Positions 7,012 through 12,287 of a DNA stretch of 12,287 nt are shown here, piece by piece (position 1 is the stretch's first letter; each line of letters starts with the position of its first letter). Made by a program: the position numbers and the translations under genes. Under the pieces are notes generated by a model that saw nothing but the letters and a program-made list of their open reading frames with translations, was not told the DNA's origin and did not search any database. Source of the DNA: Synechococcales cyanobacterium PMM_0003 (GTDB lineage Bacteria > Cyanobacteriota > Cyanobacteriia > Pseudanabaenales > Pseudanabaenaceae); contig CASBRC010000104.1 in the NCBI GenBank assembly GCA_949128015.1, positions 1 through 12,287 of the forward strand, read 5' to 3'.

Positions 7012-8202
7012 TTACACTGATTTTCTAAACATCTCAATTAAAGGTTTGGTCAACCAATGCGTGCCAATCTTCCATTGATGCTGTAAGGTTGGCATTCTTA
7101 GTAAATAGGCTAAACGTCTCATCACATAGGCAGGCTGTCCATCAATGCTGAATTTGCCAAAAATCGAAGCAGTCGCGCCATCTATTCCTAAACTAATAAA
7201 TTCTCCGAGGGGAATATAGCTAAAGGGAACTAATGGCTTTTGATTAAGGCTTGCCCAAATATTCCATGCACAATACTGCGATTGCTGGAAGGCAACCTGT
7301 GCGGTGGCAGGGACAAGACTGAAATTAACATCAAAACAATATGCTAAATCACCGATCGCAAATACATTTTCATATCCCTTAACCTGCAAGGTTGACTCAG
7401 TTGCGATCGCACCTTGACGGTTATGCTCAACTGGAAGGCTTTGAAGTATTTTGGAAAAGGTACTTCCCACTGTCCATAGGACAATATCAACGGGTAAGGT
7501 ATCGCTACCATTGGTGTAGTCGAGAGTAACTTCACCATCATTGACTTGTGAAACCCTCGTATTTAGGTCAGTCCAGATCCCACGCTGTGAGAGCGCAAGT
7601 TCGGCAATCTGGCGATTTGCATCGGTAGAGCTGCTTAAAATTTTGGCATTGCGATCGACTAGACGCACACGCCCCCGATCTTTGAGTCGATCAGCAACTT
7701 TACAAGCGAGTTCTACTCCACTAGCGCCACCACCTGCAATACAGACACGGATTTTGTCGCGGCTTGACGCTTCTAACAGTTCTAATTTGCTATTCAATCG
7801 ATAGAAGTCATTGAGATTACGAAATGGAATTGCATATTCTGAAGCACCATCGACAATGTTCGTCGGTGTCTCACCACCAATCGCTAGCACAAGGCGATCG
7901 TATTCCAAAATACTAGGCTGACCGATATTAACTTCTACTTGCTTCGATTCAAGATCGATATTGGTAACTAACCCTTGAACAAACTGAATACCAGTATCGA
8001 CCAGTAATTCGGCAAATGTGGGGGCAATTTCCCATTCCTGCATTTCTCCTGTGACCAGCTCATAGAGGAATGGCGTAAATAAAAAGCGATCGCTTTTGTC
8101 AACAAGGATAATTTCAGGCATGACCGTCCAAGGCAAGCGCGCGAGATTAAGTGCAGTATACAAACCGCCAAAACCACCACCAAGAATACAAATTCGTGTC
8201 AT
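7012..8202 (-). CDS. ndbB: Type 2 NAD(P)H dehydrogenase NdbB / demethylnaphthoquinone reductase (NDC1-like)
   Basis: This flavoprotein of two-dinucleotide-binding-domain type probably transfers electrons from NAD(P)H to a quinone at the thylakoid or plasma membrane without pumping protons. The FAD site is GGGFGG (8-13), the NAD(P)H site GGGASG (157-162), and the second FAD contact is FAIGD (D285). From memory it follows plant NDC1 along its whole length: RICILGGGFGGLYTAL, LYELVTGE, WEIAPTF, TTAQVAFQ-like ATAQVAFQQ, WNIWASLN and RRLAYLLRMPT. NDC1 and cyanobacterial NdbB reduce demethylphylloquinone so that it can be methylated to phylloquinone. I chose ATG 8202 (396 aa), with GGAT 8 nt before it, over the TTG at 8214. 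The gene is divergent from the histidine kinase and flanked by inverted copies of a 45-bp palindrome. The family is secure; NdbB rather than NdbA/NdbC is likely but unproven. Confidence 0.87.
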   Translation of the reverse strand: MTRICILGGGFGGLYTALNLARLPWTVMPEIILVDKSDRFLFTPFLYELVTGEMQEWEIAPTFAELLVDTGIQFVQGLVTNIDLESKQVEVNIGQPSILEYDRLVLAIGGETPTNIVDGASEYAIPFRNLNDFYRLNSKLELLEASSRDKIRVCIAGGGASGVELACKVADRLKDRGRVRLVDRNAKILSSSTDANRQIAELALSQRGIWTDLNTRVSQVNDGEVTLDYTNGSDTLPVDIVLWTVGSTFSKILQSLPVEHNRQGAIATESTLQVKGYENVFAIGDLAYCFDVNFSLVPATAQVAFQQSQYCAWNIWASLNQKPLVPFSYIPLGEFISLGIDGATASIFGKFSIDGQPAYVMRRLAYLLRMPTLQHQWKIGTHWLTKPLIEMFRKSV

Positions 8203-8228
8203 GTGAAAATCCAATTCGTTTTTTCTAT

Positions 8229-8237
8229 CTTATATCA
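8229..8237 (-). promoter_or_regulatory. Predicted extended -10 promoter of ndbB
   Basis: On the minus strand TGATATAAG fits an extended -10 element (TG-N-TATAAT), 26 nt upstream of the ATG at 8202. No convincing -35 box lies at the usual distance. It would give a leader of roughly 20 nt. Confidence 0.35.
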
Positions 8238-8277
8238 AGAGTTTGAAAAGAGGCTTTAAGCAATCCCTTTCTAAAAG

Positions 8278-8322
8278 CCAAAAAGCTGTGGCGCACGCGC
8301 AGCGTGCGCCATAGCTTTTTGG
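8278..8322. repeat. 45-bp palindromic repeat, copy 2 (between ndbB and the kinase gene)
   Basis: Arms 8273-8298 and 8302-8327 form a 26-bp stem with a GCA loop and one G-T wobble (8288/8312). Its central 45 bp is the inverted counterpart of 6958-7002. It lies in the divergent intergenic region, upstream of both genes, so it is not a normal terminator for either. Confidence 0.82.
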
Positions 8323-8396
8323 CTTTTAAGTTGGTTTAAATTTTGGTTAACCCTAGGTTATCTGTTTTCACTTGCATCCACATATTACGATCCGAT

Positions 8397-8415
8397 ATTG
8401 TACATTTGTTACAAT
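8397..8415. promoter_or_regulatory. Candidate operator upstream of the histidine kinase gene
   Basis: ATTGTA (8397-8402) and TACAAT (8410-8415) form a perfect inverted repeat with a 7-bp spacer, 20 bp before the GTG start. TACAAT also resembles a -10 box. The core GTA-N7-TAC matches the potA upstream element at 11 of 13 bases when strands are aligned. The binding protein is unknown. Confidence 0.35.
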
Positions 8416-8426
8416 TTTTCGTTATT

Positions 8427-8431
8427 GGGGG
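8427..8431 (+). promoter_or_regulatory. Ribosome binding site deciding the kinase start
   Basis: GGGGG lies 4 nt before the GTG at 8436 and favours it over the TTG at 8343. The TTG has no purine-rich site, and starting there would add 31 unconserved residues and place the inverted repeat inside the gene. Confidence 0.45.
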
Positions 8432-8435
8432 TTGC

Positions 8436-10424
8436 GTGGTCAAATCTGTCTTGCTGGCTCAGCTATCTGAAGAGCAATCCCTGATGTGGCACAATGTTTT
8501 GTCATCGCATCAACTTGAAGTATGGGCATCGCCTGAAACCGAAGATTTACTTAAACTACTCGATCAAAAGAGACTGTTAAAGCAAAATTTACCAAATCTA
8601 ATCATTTCTGATATCGGGATTAGATATGGTGGTGGCACATCGTTACTTGCCACTGACCTTTGTAAATGGTGTGCTGACCATGCACCTGAATTAAAAGTTT
8701 TATTGGTTAATCCTCGCCAAAGTCAAATAAAAGACGTGGAAAAACGCTGGGCAAATCGTCGTGGTGCGATCGATTTATTGCCGAAAATATCTCTAGAAAA
8801 TTTAAATTATGCCTTTAACGTAGCTGCCCAAGCCCTAGAGATCGAAGTAAATGCTGATGTATTAACAGCCTCGATCAGTAATATTAAGCTCCAACAGTAT
8901 CAGCCAGATAAAGGTGCGGTTAAGGGCAAAAATATCAGACAAACAGCAACGCAAGAATTAGCCCGCAAAATGGCTATGATTCCGCTGATGGTGATGGCAA
9001 GTGAGCCAGAGCTAAAGTTAAGTAACGATGATTTGTCTATACAAAGTCTCAACCGCCAATTAGCTTTAGACTCACCTATTTCTGAATTAAATTTGTACAA
9101 TGTCAAAATTGATTTAGAGCAAACAGGTGAATTTGCGCGTCAACTTTTTAAAGATGATCCTCTTCTACCTGCACTCATTATTTACGATCAAGATAAATAT
9201 GTAGGTATGTTGTCTCGACGGAGATTTTTTGAATGTCTGAGTCGTCCTTATGCTCTTGAGCTATTTACAAAAAGAGCATTGAGAGTACTTTACGAACAAG
9301 TACCCGTAGATACCCTTCAGCTACAGGGTAATATGTCGATTGTGATGGCATCTCAGTTAGCTTTAGGTCGTGCTAACGATGATATTTATGAGGCTGTCAT
9401 CATTCGTCTAGAAGGTAATATTTATGCAGTATTGGATGTTCATGATTTATTGCAAGCGCAGTCTTATATCCATGAATTAGCGACAAAGCTATTGCGATCG
9501 CAAACACAGACGACGATGTTTCAAACTGAAAAGATGGCAAGTTTGGGGCAAATTGTCGCTGAAGTATCTCATGATATTCGTAATCCTGTGTCGGCAATTT
9601 ATGGCAATACTGAATGTCTCTTAACCTATATCGAAGGGGTGATGAAAATCTTGAGAGCCTATGAAAAGGAATATGGAACTTCAGCCCCAACAATTAGTGA
9701 AACCCTTGAAGAGGTTGACTGGGACTTTGTCCGTTCTGACTTGCCTCAAGTTGTGCGGAGCATTCAATCTAGCTCGCGTTATCTTCGCCGACTAGTTGAC
9801 ACTTTGCAGAGTCTCTCTCACATGGAGGATCATGCTACAGCAGAGCCGCTTGATTTATTGGAATGTGTAGAAAGTAGTTTAATGATCCTCAGTGGAAGGA
9901 TCAGAGATGTCCAAATTGTCAAAAATTATATTGATCTTCCAAAAACTGACGGATTTAGCGATCGCATAATCCAAGTATTCATGAACTTGATCAGTAATGC
10001 CCTTGATGCTTTGGTGGATTTAAAATCTCATCCTGATTTAATCATCCAACGTGGACAGCTTCTACTCAAGGAAGATACTCTTGTTGAGCGTAGTAATATT
10101 CAGACTGATATTGAAATTGCATGGCAACCAATGTTGATGATCACTGCTGCGATCGCAAAAATTGATAGTCGCAACTGGATCTCGATCAAAGTTTCTGATA
10201 ACGGCATGGGAATTCCTAAAGAGATCCAAAATCGTATTTTTGATAGCTTCTTTACGACCAAAGGTCAGGGACAAGGTACTGGGCTGGGTTTAGCAATTTG
10301 TCATCAAATCATTACGCAGCAGCACCAAGGTAAGCTTGTTTTGCGATCGCCTTACCTCAATAATCAAGGCAATGTAACAATTGGGACAGAGTTTGAGGTT
10401 CTATTGCCAATTGCATCAAATTGA
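8436..10424 (+). CDS. Sensor histidine kinase with receiver-like and CBS-pair-like N-terminal regions
   Basis: With a GTG start the protein has 662 residues; an open frame extends upstream to a TTG at 8343 (693 aa). Residues 1-135 look like a response-regulator receiver fold: LIISDIG puts an Asp (D59) at the phosphoacceptor position and GAIDLLPKI puts a Lys (K117) at the conserved site, but the usual N-terminal acidic pair is missing. Residues about 185-350 resemble two CBS repeats (PALIIYDQDKYVGMLSRRRFF and AVIIRLEGNIYAVLDVHDLL), which usually bind adenine nucleotides. The kinase core follows: EVSHDIRNP with phosphoacceptor H379, N-box FMNLISNALDAL (515-526), G1 VSDNGMGIP (586-594), FFTTKGQGQGTGLGLAI (G2). 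No membrane segment is seen, so it is probably a soluble sensor. No cognate response regulator is adjacent. Kinase assignment is firm; input and output are unknown. Confidence 0.88.
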   Translation: MVKSVLLAQLSEEQSLMWHNVLSSHQLEVWASPETEDLLKLLDQKRLLKQNLPNLIISDIGIRYGGGTSLLATDLCKWCADHAPELKVLLVNPRQSQIKDVEKRWANRRGAIDLLPKISLENLNYAFNVAAQALEIEVNADVLTASISNIKLQQYQPDKGAVKGKNIRQTATQELARKMAMIPLMVMASEPELKLSNDDLSIQSLNRQLALDSPISELNLYNVKIDLEQTGEFARQLFKDDPLLPALIIYDQDKYVGMLSRRRFFECLSRPYALELFTKRALRVLYEQVPVDTLQLQGNMSIVMASQLALGRANDDIYEAVIIRLEGNIYAVLDVHDLLQAQSYIHELATKLLRSQTQTTMFQTEKMASLGQIVAEVSHDIRNPVSAIYGNTECLLTYIEGVMKILRAYEKEYGTSAPTISETLEEVDWDFVRSDLPQVVRSIQSSSRYLRRLVDTLQSLSHMEDHATAEPLDLLECVESSLMILSGRIRDVQIVKNYIDLPKTDGFSDRIIQVFMNLISNALDALVDLKSHPDLIIQRGQLLLKEDTLVERSNIQTDIEIAWQPMLMITAAIAKIDSRNWISIKVSDNGMGIPKEIQNRIFDSFFTTKGQGQGTGLGLAICHQIITQQHQGKLVLRSPYLNNQGNVTIGTEFEVLLPIASN

Positions 10425-10427
10425 GTG

Positions 10428-10488
10428 CAAACCGAGATTTTTCACAAAAGCCACGCTTTGTATGGCTTTTGTGAAAAATCTCGGTTTG
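10428..10488. repeat. Perfect 26-bp-arm palindrome after the kinase gene
   Basis: Arms 10428-10453 and 10463-10488 are exact reverse complements around a 9-nt loop (10454-10462), starting 4 bp after the kinase stop codon. The stem is A/T-rich (ACCGAGATTTTTCAC...). There is no T-tract after it, so a simple intrinsic terminator is doubtful. It looks like a miniature repeat element or an mRNA 3' protective hairpin. Confidence 0.85.
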
Positions 10489-10527
10489 GTTTGATCGGAA
10501 TTTGCTGTAATATTTACCCCCTTCCCT

Positions 10528-10576
10528 CCCAAGAATTAGCGTTGCGGCGCTTCGCGCCGCAACGCTAATTTTTGGG
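10528..10576. repeat. Long GC-rich palindrome before the ABM-like gene
   Basis: Arms 10528-10550 and 10554-10576 form a 23-bp stem with one G-T wobble and a TTC loop. The core 10544-10560 differs by one base from 216-232. Outside it, CCCTTCCC (10519-10526) and GGGAAGGG (10599-10606) form a second, wider inverted pair. It belongs to the same palindrome family as 211-237. Confidence 0.8.
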
Positions 10577-10631
10577 TTTTACTGTCTGATTTTCTACTGG
10601 GAAGGGAGTAGTTACAAGGCTTTACGCTAAA

Positions 10632-11357
10632 ATGACTGAATTTGAGCTTTTAGCTTTGGAAAATATGACAAATCCTTCCTTAGAAAAGCTTTTTTACTCT
10701 AGTCTCGTCACCGAGCATATTGTGCCGAAAGGTAATGACTTTGCTTTTAAAAAATGGCACCACAATCTCGTTGAAATATTAAAGCGCTATGACGGATTTC
10801 TTCGTAGCGATCTCTGTCCACCGCTCAGGTGCAAAGATCCAGTCGTAAAATGGTACTACATTATCCATTTTGACTCACCCGAACATCTCAATCAGTGGAT
10901 GGAGTCAAGCGATCGCAAAAAGTTATTAGAAACTGGTCAGGAGATATTTTCGGCATATCGATTTAAGTCTTTTACTACGGGCTTAGAGGGTTGGTTCTCG
11001 ATGCAGTCTGGTACTGCTGAGAATAAAGGCTTAGGGCCACCACGCTGGAAACAAATCCTAGTCGTCGTCTTGGGGCTTTATCCAGTAGTGATGATTCAAG
11101 CGATCGCATTTTCAATATTGGGCTTTATGCAATCTTGGTCACTGGCTAGCTCAATGATTGTAAATAACCTGATTACCTCAACAGTACTGAGTCTACTAGT
11201 AATGCCTTTTGTTTCAAAACGATTAAGCTTTTGGTTGCAACCTGCCTATCGACTAATATCTCTTAAAAAGAATTTAATTGGCTCTCTCATCGTGGCGGCT
11301 AGTTTGGGATTAATGGTAATTGCCTTTAATGGAGCTTGGAGTCTAGTTAAGCAATAA
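10632..11357 (+). CDS. ABM-like domain fused to a three-span membrane domain
   Basis: The 241-aa protein has a soluble N-terminal part (about 20-125) resembling the antibiotic biosynthesis monooxygenase (dimeric alpha-beta barrel) fold: a leading strand (SLVTEHIV), a helix (FAFKKWHHNLVEILKRYDGF), a middle strand (KWYYIIHF), the typical HFDSPEHLNQWMESSDRKKLL stretch and the GLEGWF ending. Residues 140-165, 171-195 and 213-235 are hydrophobic and form three likely membrane spans, so the barrel would sit on a membrane face. Such fusions are usually annotated only as ABM domain-containing proteins; no catalytic role is established. The gene stands alone between palindromes and a converging pseudogene, whose frame overlaps its last 11 bp. 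The ATG has a distant AAGG (12 nt). The start is reasonable but not certain. Confidence 0.75.
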   Translation: MTEFELLALENMTNPSLEKLFYSSLVTEHIVPKGNDFAFKKWHHNLVEILKRYDGFLRSDLCPPLRCKDPVVKWYYIIHFDSPEHLNQWMESSDRKKLLETGQEIFSAYRFKSFTTGLEGWFSMQSGTAENKGLGPPRWKQILVVVLGLYPVVMIQAIAFSILGFMQSWSLASSMIVNNLITSTVLSLLVMPFVSKRLSFWLQPAYRLISLKKNLIGSLIVAASLGLMVIAFNGAWSLVKQ

Positions 11358-11625
11358 ACCTTAAAAGCCTTGACGCATGTATTAAAATGCCAGCAACAAA
11401 GAAACCGACATAACGGCTTCCAACTCCTGTCATTTGGATTACGCCATTGTTTTGACTAAACGTAGTATTTGGGAATGTATTTAAAATTGAGGCAATTAAG
11501 GAGTTAATTCCATCTCCTAGCACTCCACTCTTGATTCTGCGGATATAAACTCCACCTGAAACTGGCTCTCCATATACAACGGATGTCGCATTTCCACCCC
11601 CAACCAACTCAAAATGCGATCGCAA
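11347..11625 (-). pseudogene. Internal fragment of an NCS2-family xanthine/uracil permease
   Basis: Residues 14-82 of this 92-codon frame (11586-11380) read like the middle of a nucleobase:cation symporter of the NCS2/NAT family. They include SGVLGDGINSLIASILNTFPNTTFSQNNGVIQMTGVGSRYVG (31-72 of the frame, given here in part as GVLGDG, FPNTTFSQNNGV and QMTGVGSRYVG), containing the family signature Q-N-x-G-x4-T. E. coli XanQ has very similar text from memory (TTFAQNNGVIQMTGVASRYVG region). A complete permease has more than 400 residues, and neither the upstream nor the downstream transmembrane parts are present. The upstream end merges into a GCGATCGC-containing repeat, and after GILI the reading turns to unrelated sequence. 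The only start is a TTG inside the repeat. It is a relic, not a functional gene. Confidence 0.8.
11585..11625. repeat. Degenerate extra copy of the flanking repeat
   Basis: This stretch (CGCATTTCCA, then CCC, ACCAA and TCAAAATGCGATCGC) matches the right half of the direct repeats at 11618-11684 and 12220-12287 with a few changes. It overlaps the broken 5' end of the permease fragment and abuts the next copy. Confidence 0.6.
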
Positions 11626-11684
11626 TTCCCAAAATCAAAGCCCGATCGCAATTTCCAACCCTCACCAAATCAAAATGCGATCGC
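11618..11684. repeat. Direct repeat bounding the toxin-antitoxin cassette, downstream copy
   Basis: A unit of about 67 bp contains two GATCGC-type sites and the phrase TTTCCAACCCTCACCAAATC, ending in AAAATGCGATCGC. It matches 12220-12287 with a few substitutions and single-base indels; the last 35 bases are identical. It lies 14 bp after the toxin stop codon. Confidence 0.8.
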
Positions 11685-11698
11685 AAAAATTGCTCGGT

Positions 11699-11965
11699 TT
11701 ATCCTTCGTAATGTCCACCAATAGCAATGATGTATATGTTTTCGTCATCAAAGCTATAGATTAGCCGATCTTTATCAGATAATCGCCGTGAGTAGTATCC
11801 AGCTAATTCATGTTTCAATGCTTCAGGTTTTCCTGTTCCTTGGGTGGGATCGCCCTTCTGCATCTCTTTAAGAATATTAAATAATTTTTTGTGAATGGGT
11901 TTATTAGTCTCTCTGAAATATTCGTATGCTTGCAGAGTGTCTTCATGAAATACGACTGAGCGCAT
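11699..11965 (-). CDS. yoeB: Type II toxin, YoeB/Txe family mRNA interferase
   Basis: The 88-aa protein matches the YoeB/Txe branch of the RelE/ParE superfamily, which cleaves mRNA in the ribosomal A site and halts translation. Features along the chain are FHEDTLQAYEYFRETNKPI (N-terminal helix), GTGKPEALKHELAGYYSRRLS (43-63), DRLIYSF and the C-terminal GGHYEG. E48, R67 and H85 fall where E. coli YoeB has its catalytic E46, R65 and H83, and Y86 matches the conserved Tyr. Length is normal and all key residues are kept, so it is probably active. The ATG at 11965 lies inside the antitoxin gene, so the two frames overlap by 23 bp, which suggests translational coupling with the antitoxin first. It is named by homology; the paired antitoxin is not the usual YefM. 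Confidence 0.9.
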   Translation of the reverse strand: MRSVVFHEDTLQAYEYFRETNKPIHKKLFNILKEMQKGDPTQGTGKPEALKHELAGYYSRRLSDKDRLIYSFDDENIYIIAIGGHYEG

Positions 11966-12161
11966 GATGCTTCTGCTTATGGTTTGTGATTAGTAATTGA
12001 ATTTGTGAGATGAGTTCTGGATTGTTGAGAATGTAGTCGAAATCAATAAAATGGTTTGGTTGAGGGGGAGATGTTTTCTGAGCTTTATTTTTAAATTGCC
12101 TGATCTGTTGCATCAGGGGTACGTTACTCAGGACATATTCGGTTTCTTGATGAGTGTCCAT
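11943..12161 (-). CDS. Putative antitoxin of the YoeB-type toxin
   Basis: This 72-aa hydrophilic protein precedes and overlaps the toxin gene, the standard antitoxin position. It is not a recognisable YefM/Phd protein: the N-terminal DNA-binding fold of about 50 residues is absent. It contains two similar segments, EYVLSNVPLMQQIRQ (8-22) and DYILNNPELISQIQL (42-56), sharing Y-x-L-x-N-x-x-L-x-x-Q-I. These resemble the toxin-binding helix at the C-terminus of Phd/YefM proteins, as judged by eye. A Pro-rich linker (about 30-38) separates them. The start is ATG at 12161 with no clear Shine-Dalgarno sequence. The antitoxin role is inferred from position, overlap and size. Without a DNA-binding domain, self-repression may be missing or supplied by another protein. 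Confidence 0.68.
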   Translation of the reverse strand: MDTHQETEYVLSNVPLMQQIRQFKNKAQKTSPPQPNHFIDFDYILNNPELISQIQLLITNHKQKHHALSRIS

Positions 12162-12219
12162 AAGGTTTAGTAAATTTGGTGGTCTACATTTACATTTCTA
12201 GCATATCTGACAACTTGTT

Positions 12220-12287
12220 GATCGCCCATTCCCAAAAACAAAACCCCGATCGCATTTCCAACCCTCACCAAATCAAAATGCGATCGC
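12220..12287. repeat. Direct repeat bounding the toxin-antitoxin cassette, upstream copy
   Basis: This is the second copy of the unit at 11618-11684, in the same orientation, starting 59 bp upstream of the antitoxin ATG and running to the window end. It may continue into further copies beyond the edge. The interval 12162-12219 between antitoxin and repeat must hold the promoter: on the minus strand a -35-like TTGTCA is visible but no convincing -10 box. Confidence 0.8.

Noticed and set aside
8400..8412. NtcA binding site
   Set aside because: GTA and TAC are separated by 7 bases, not the 8 of the consensus; the same holds for 5319-5331.
9400..9693. 97-codon minus-strand frame
   Set aside because: It is antisense to the conserved phosphoacceptor region of the histidine kinase and has no recognisable features.
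11585..12287. CRISPR array
   Set aside because: There are only three copies with uneven spacing, one gap holds two genes, and the unit contains GCGATCGC sites; no cas genes are present.

Overview
The window looks like chromosomal DNA of a cyanobacterium. The highly iterated palindrome GCGATCGC recurs throughout. The gene set includes a cyanobacterial/plastid demethylnaphthoquinone reductase (NdbB/NDC1 type) and a membrane protein with a low-complexity tail of a cyanobacteria-restricted type. Intergenic DNA is full of short perfect palindromes. The style resembles Pseudanabaena-like genomes; that genus assignment is an inference.

Layout. Positions 1-270 are intergenic, with two C/G-tract hairpin repeats and a GC-rich palindrome. 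Next comes pgeF (+, 271-1044), which collides tail to tail (21-bp overlap) with a minus-strand run: a membrane protein with a roughly 420-residue acidic tail (1024-2913), a Tat-exported polyamine-binding lipoprotein of PotD type (2932-4080) and the polyamine importer ATPase PotA (4110-5264). The spacers are 18 and 29 bp, so these three probably form one operon, but no PotB/PotC permease is present. Upstream, also on the minus strand, lie an ABC-2-like 529-aa permease (5353-6942) and ndbB (7012-8202). ndbB is bracketed by two nearly identical 45-bp palindromes in opposite orientation. Divergent from ndbB is an orphan sensor histidine kinase with a receiver-like N-terminus and a CBS-pair-like middle (8436-10424). 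Two long palindromes then precede a membrane protein with an ABM-like N-terminal domain (10632-11357).

The right end (11347-12287) is an accessory patch. It holds a decayed internal fragment of a xanthine/uracil permease and a YoeB-family toxin overlapping a small unrecognised antitoxin. The toxin-antitoxin pair is bracketed by about 67-bp direct repeats rich in GCGATCGC.

How the genes relate. PotA and PotD would supply ATPase and capture functions for polyamine import, using permeases encoded elsewhere. NdbB acts in phylloquinone/plastoquinone redox metabolism. PgeF acts in peptidoglycan quality control or purine nucleoside turnover. A similar inverted repeat (11 of 13 core bases shared) lies upstream of potA and of the kinase gene, hinting at a shared regulator. 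The most unusual signals are the repeat-bounded toxin-antitoxin cassette beside a transporter relic, the antitoxin with a duplicated motif and no recognisable DNA-binding domain, the kinase architecture, and the overlapping pgeF/tail-protein ends.
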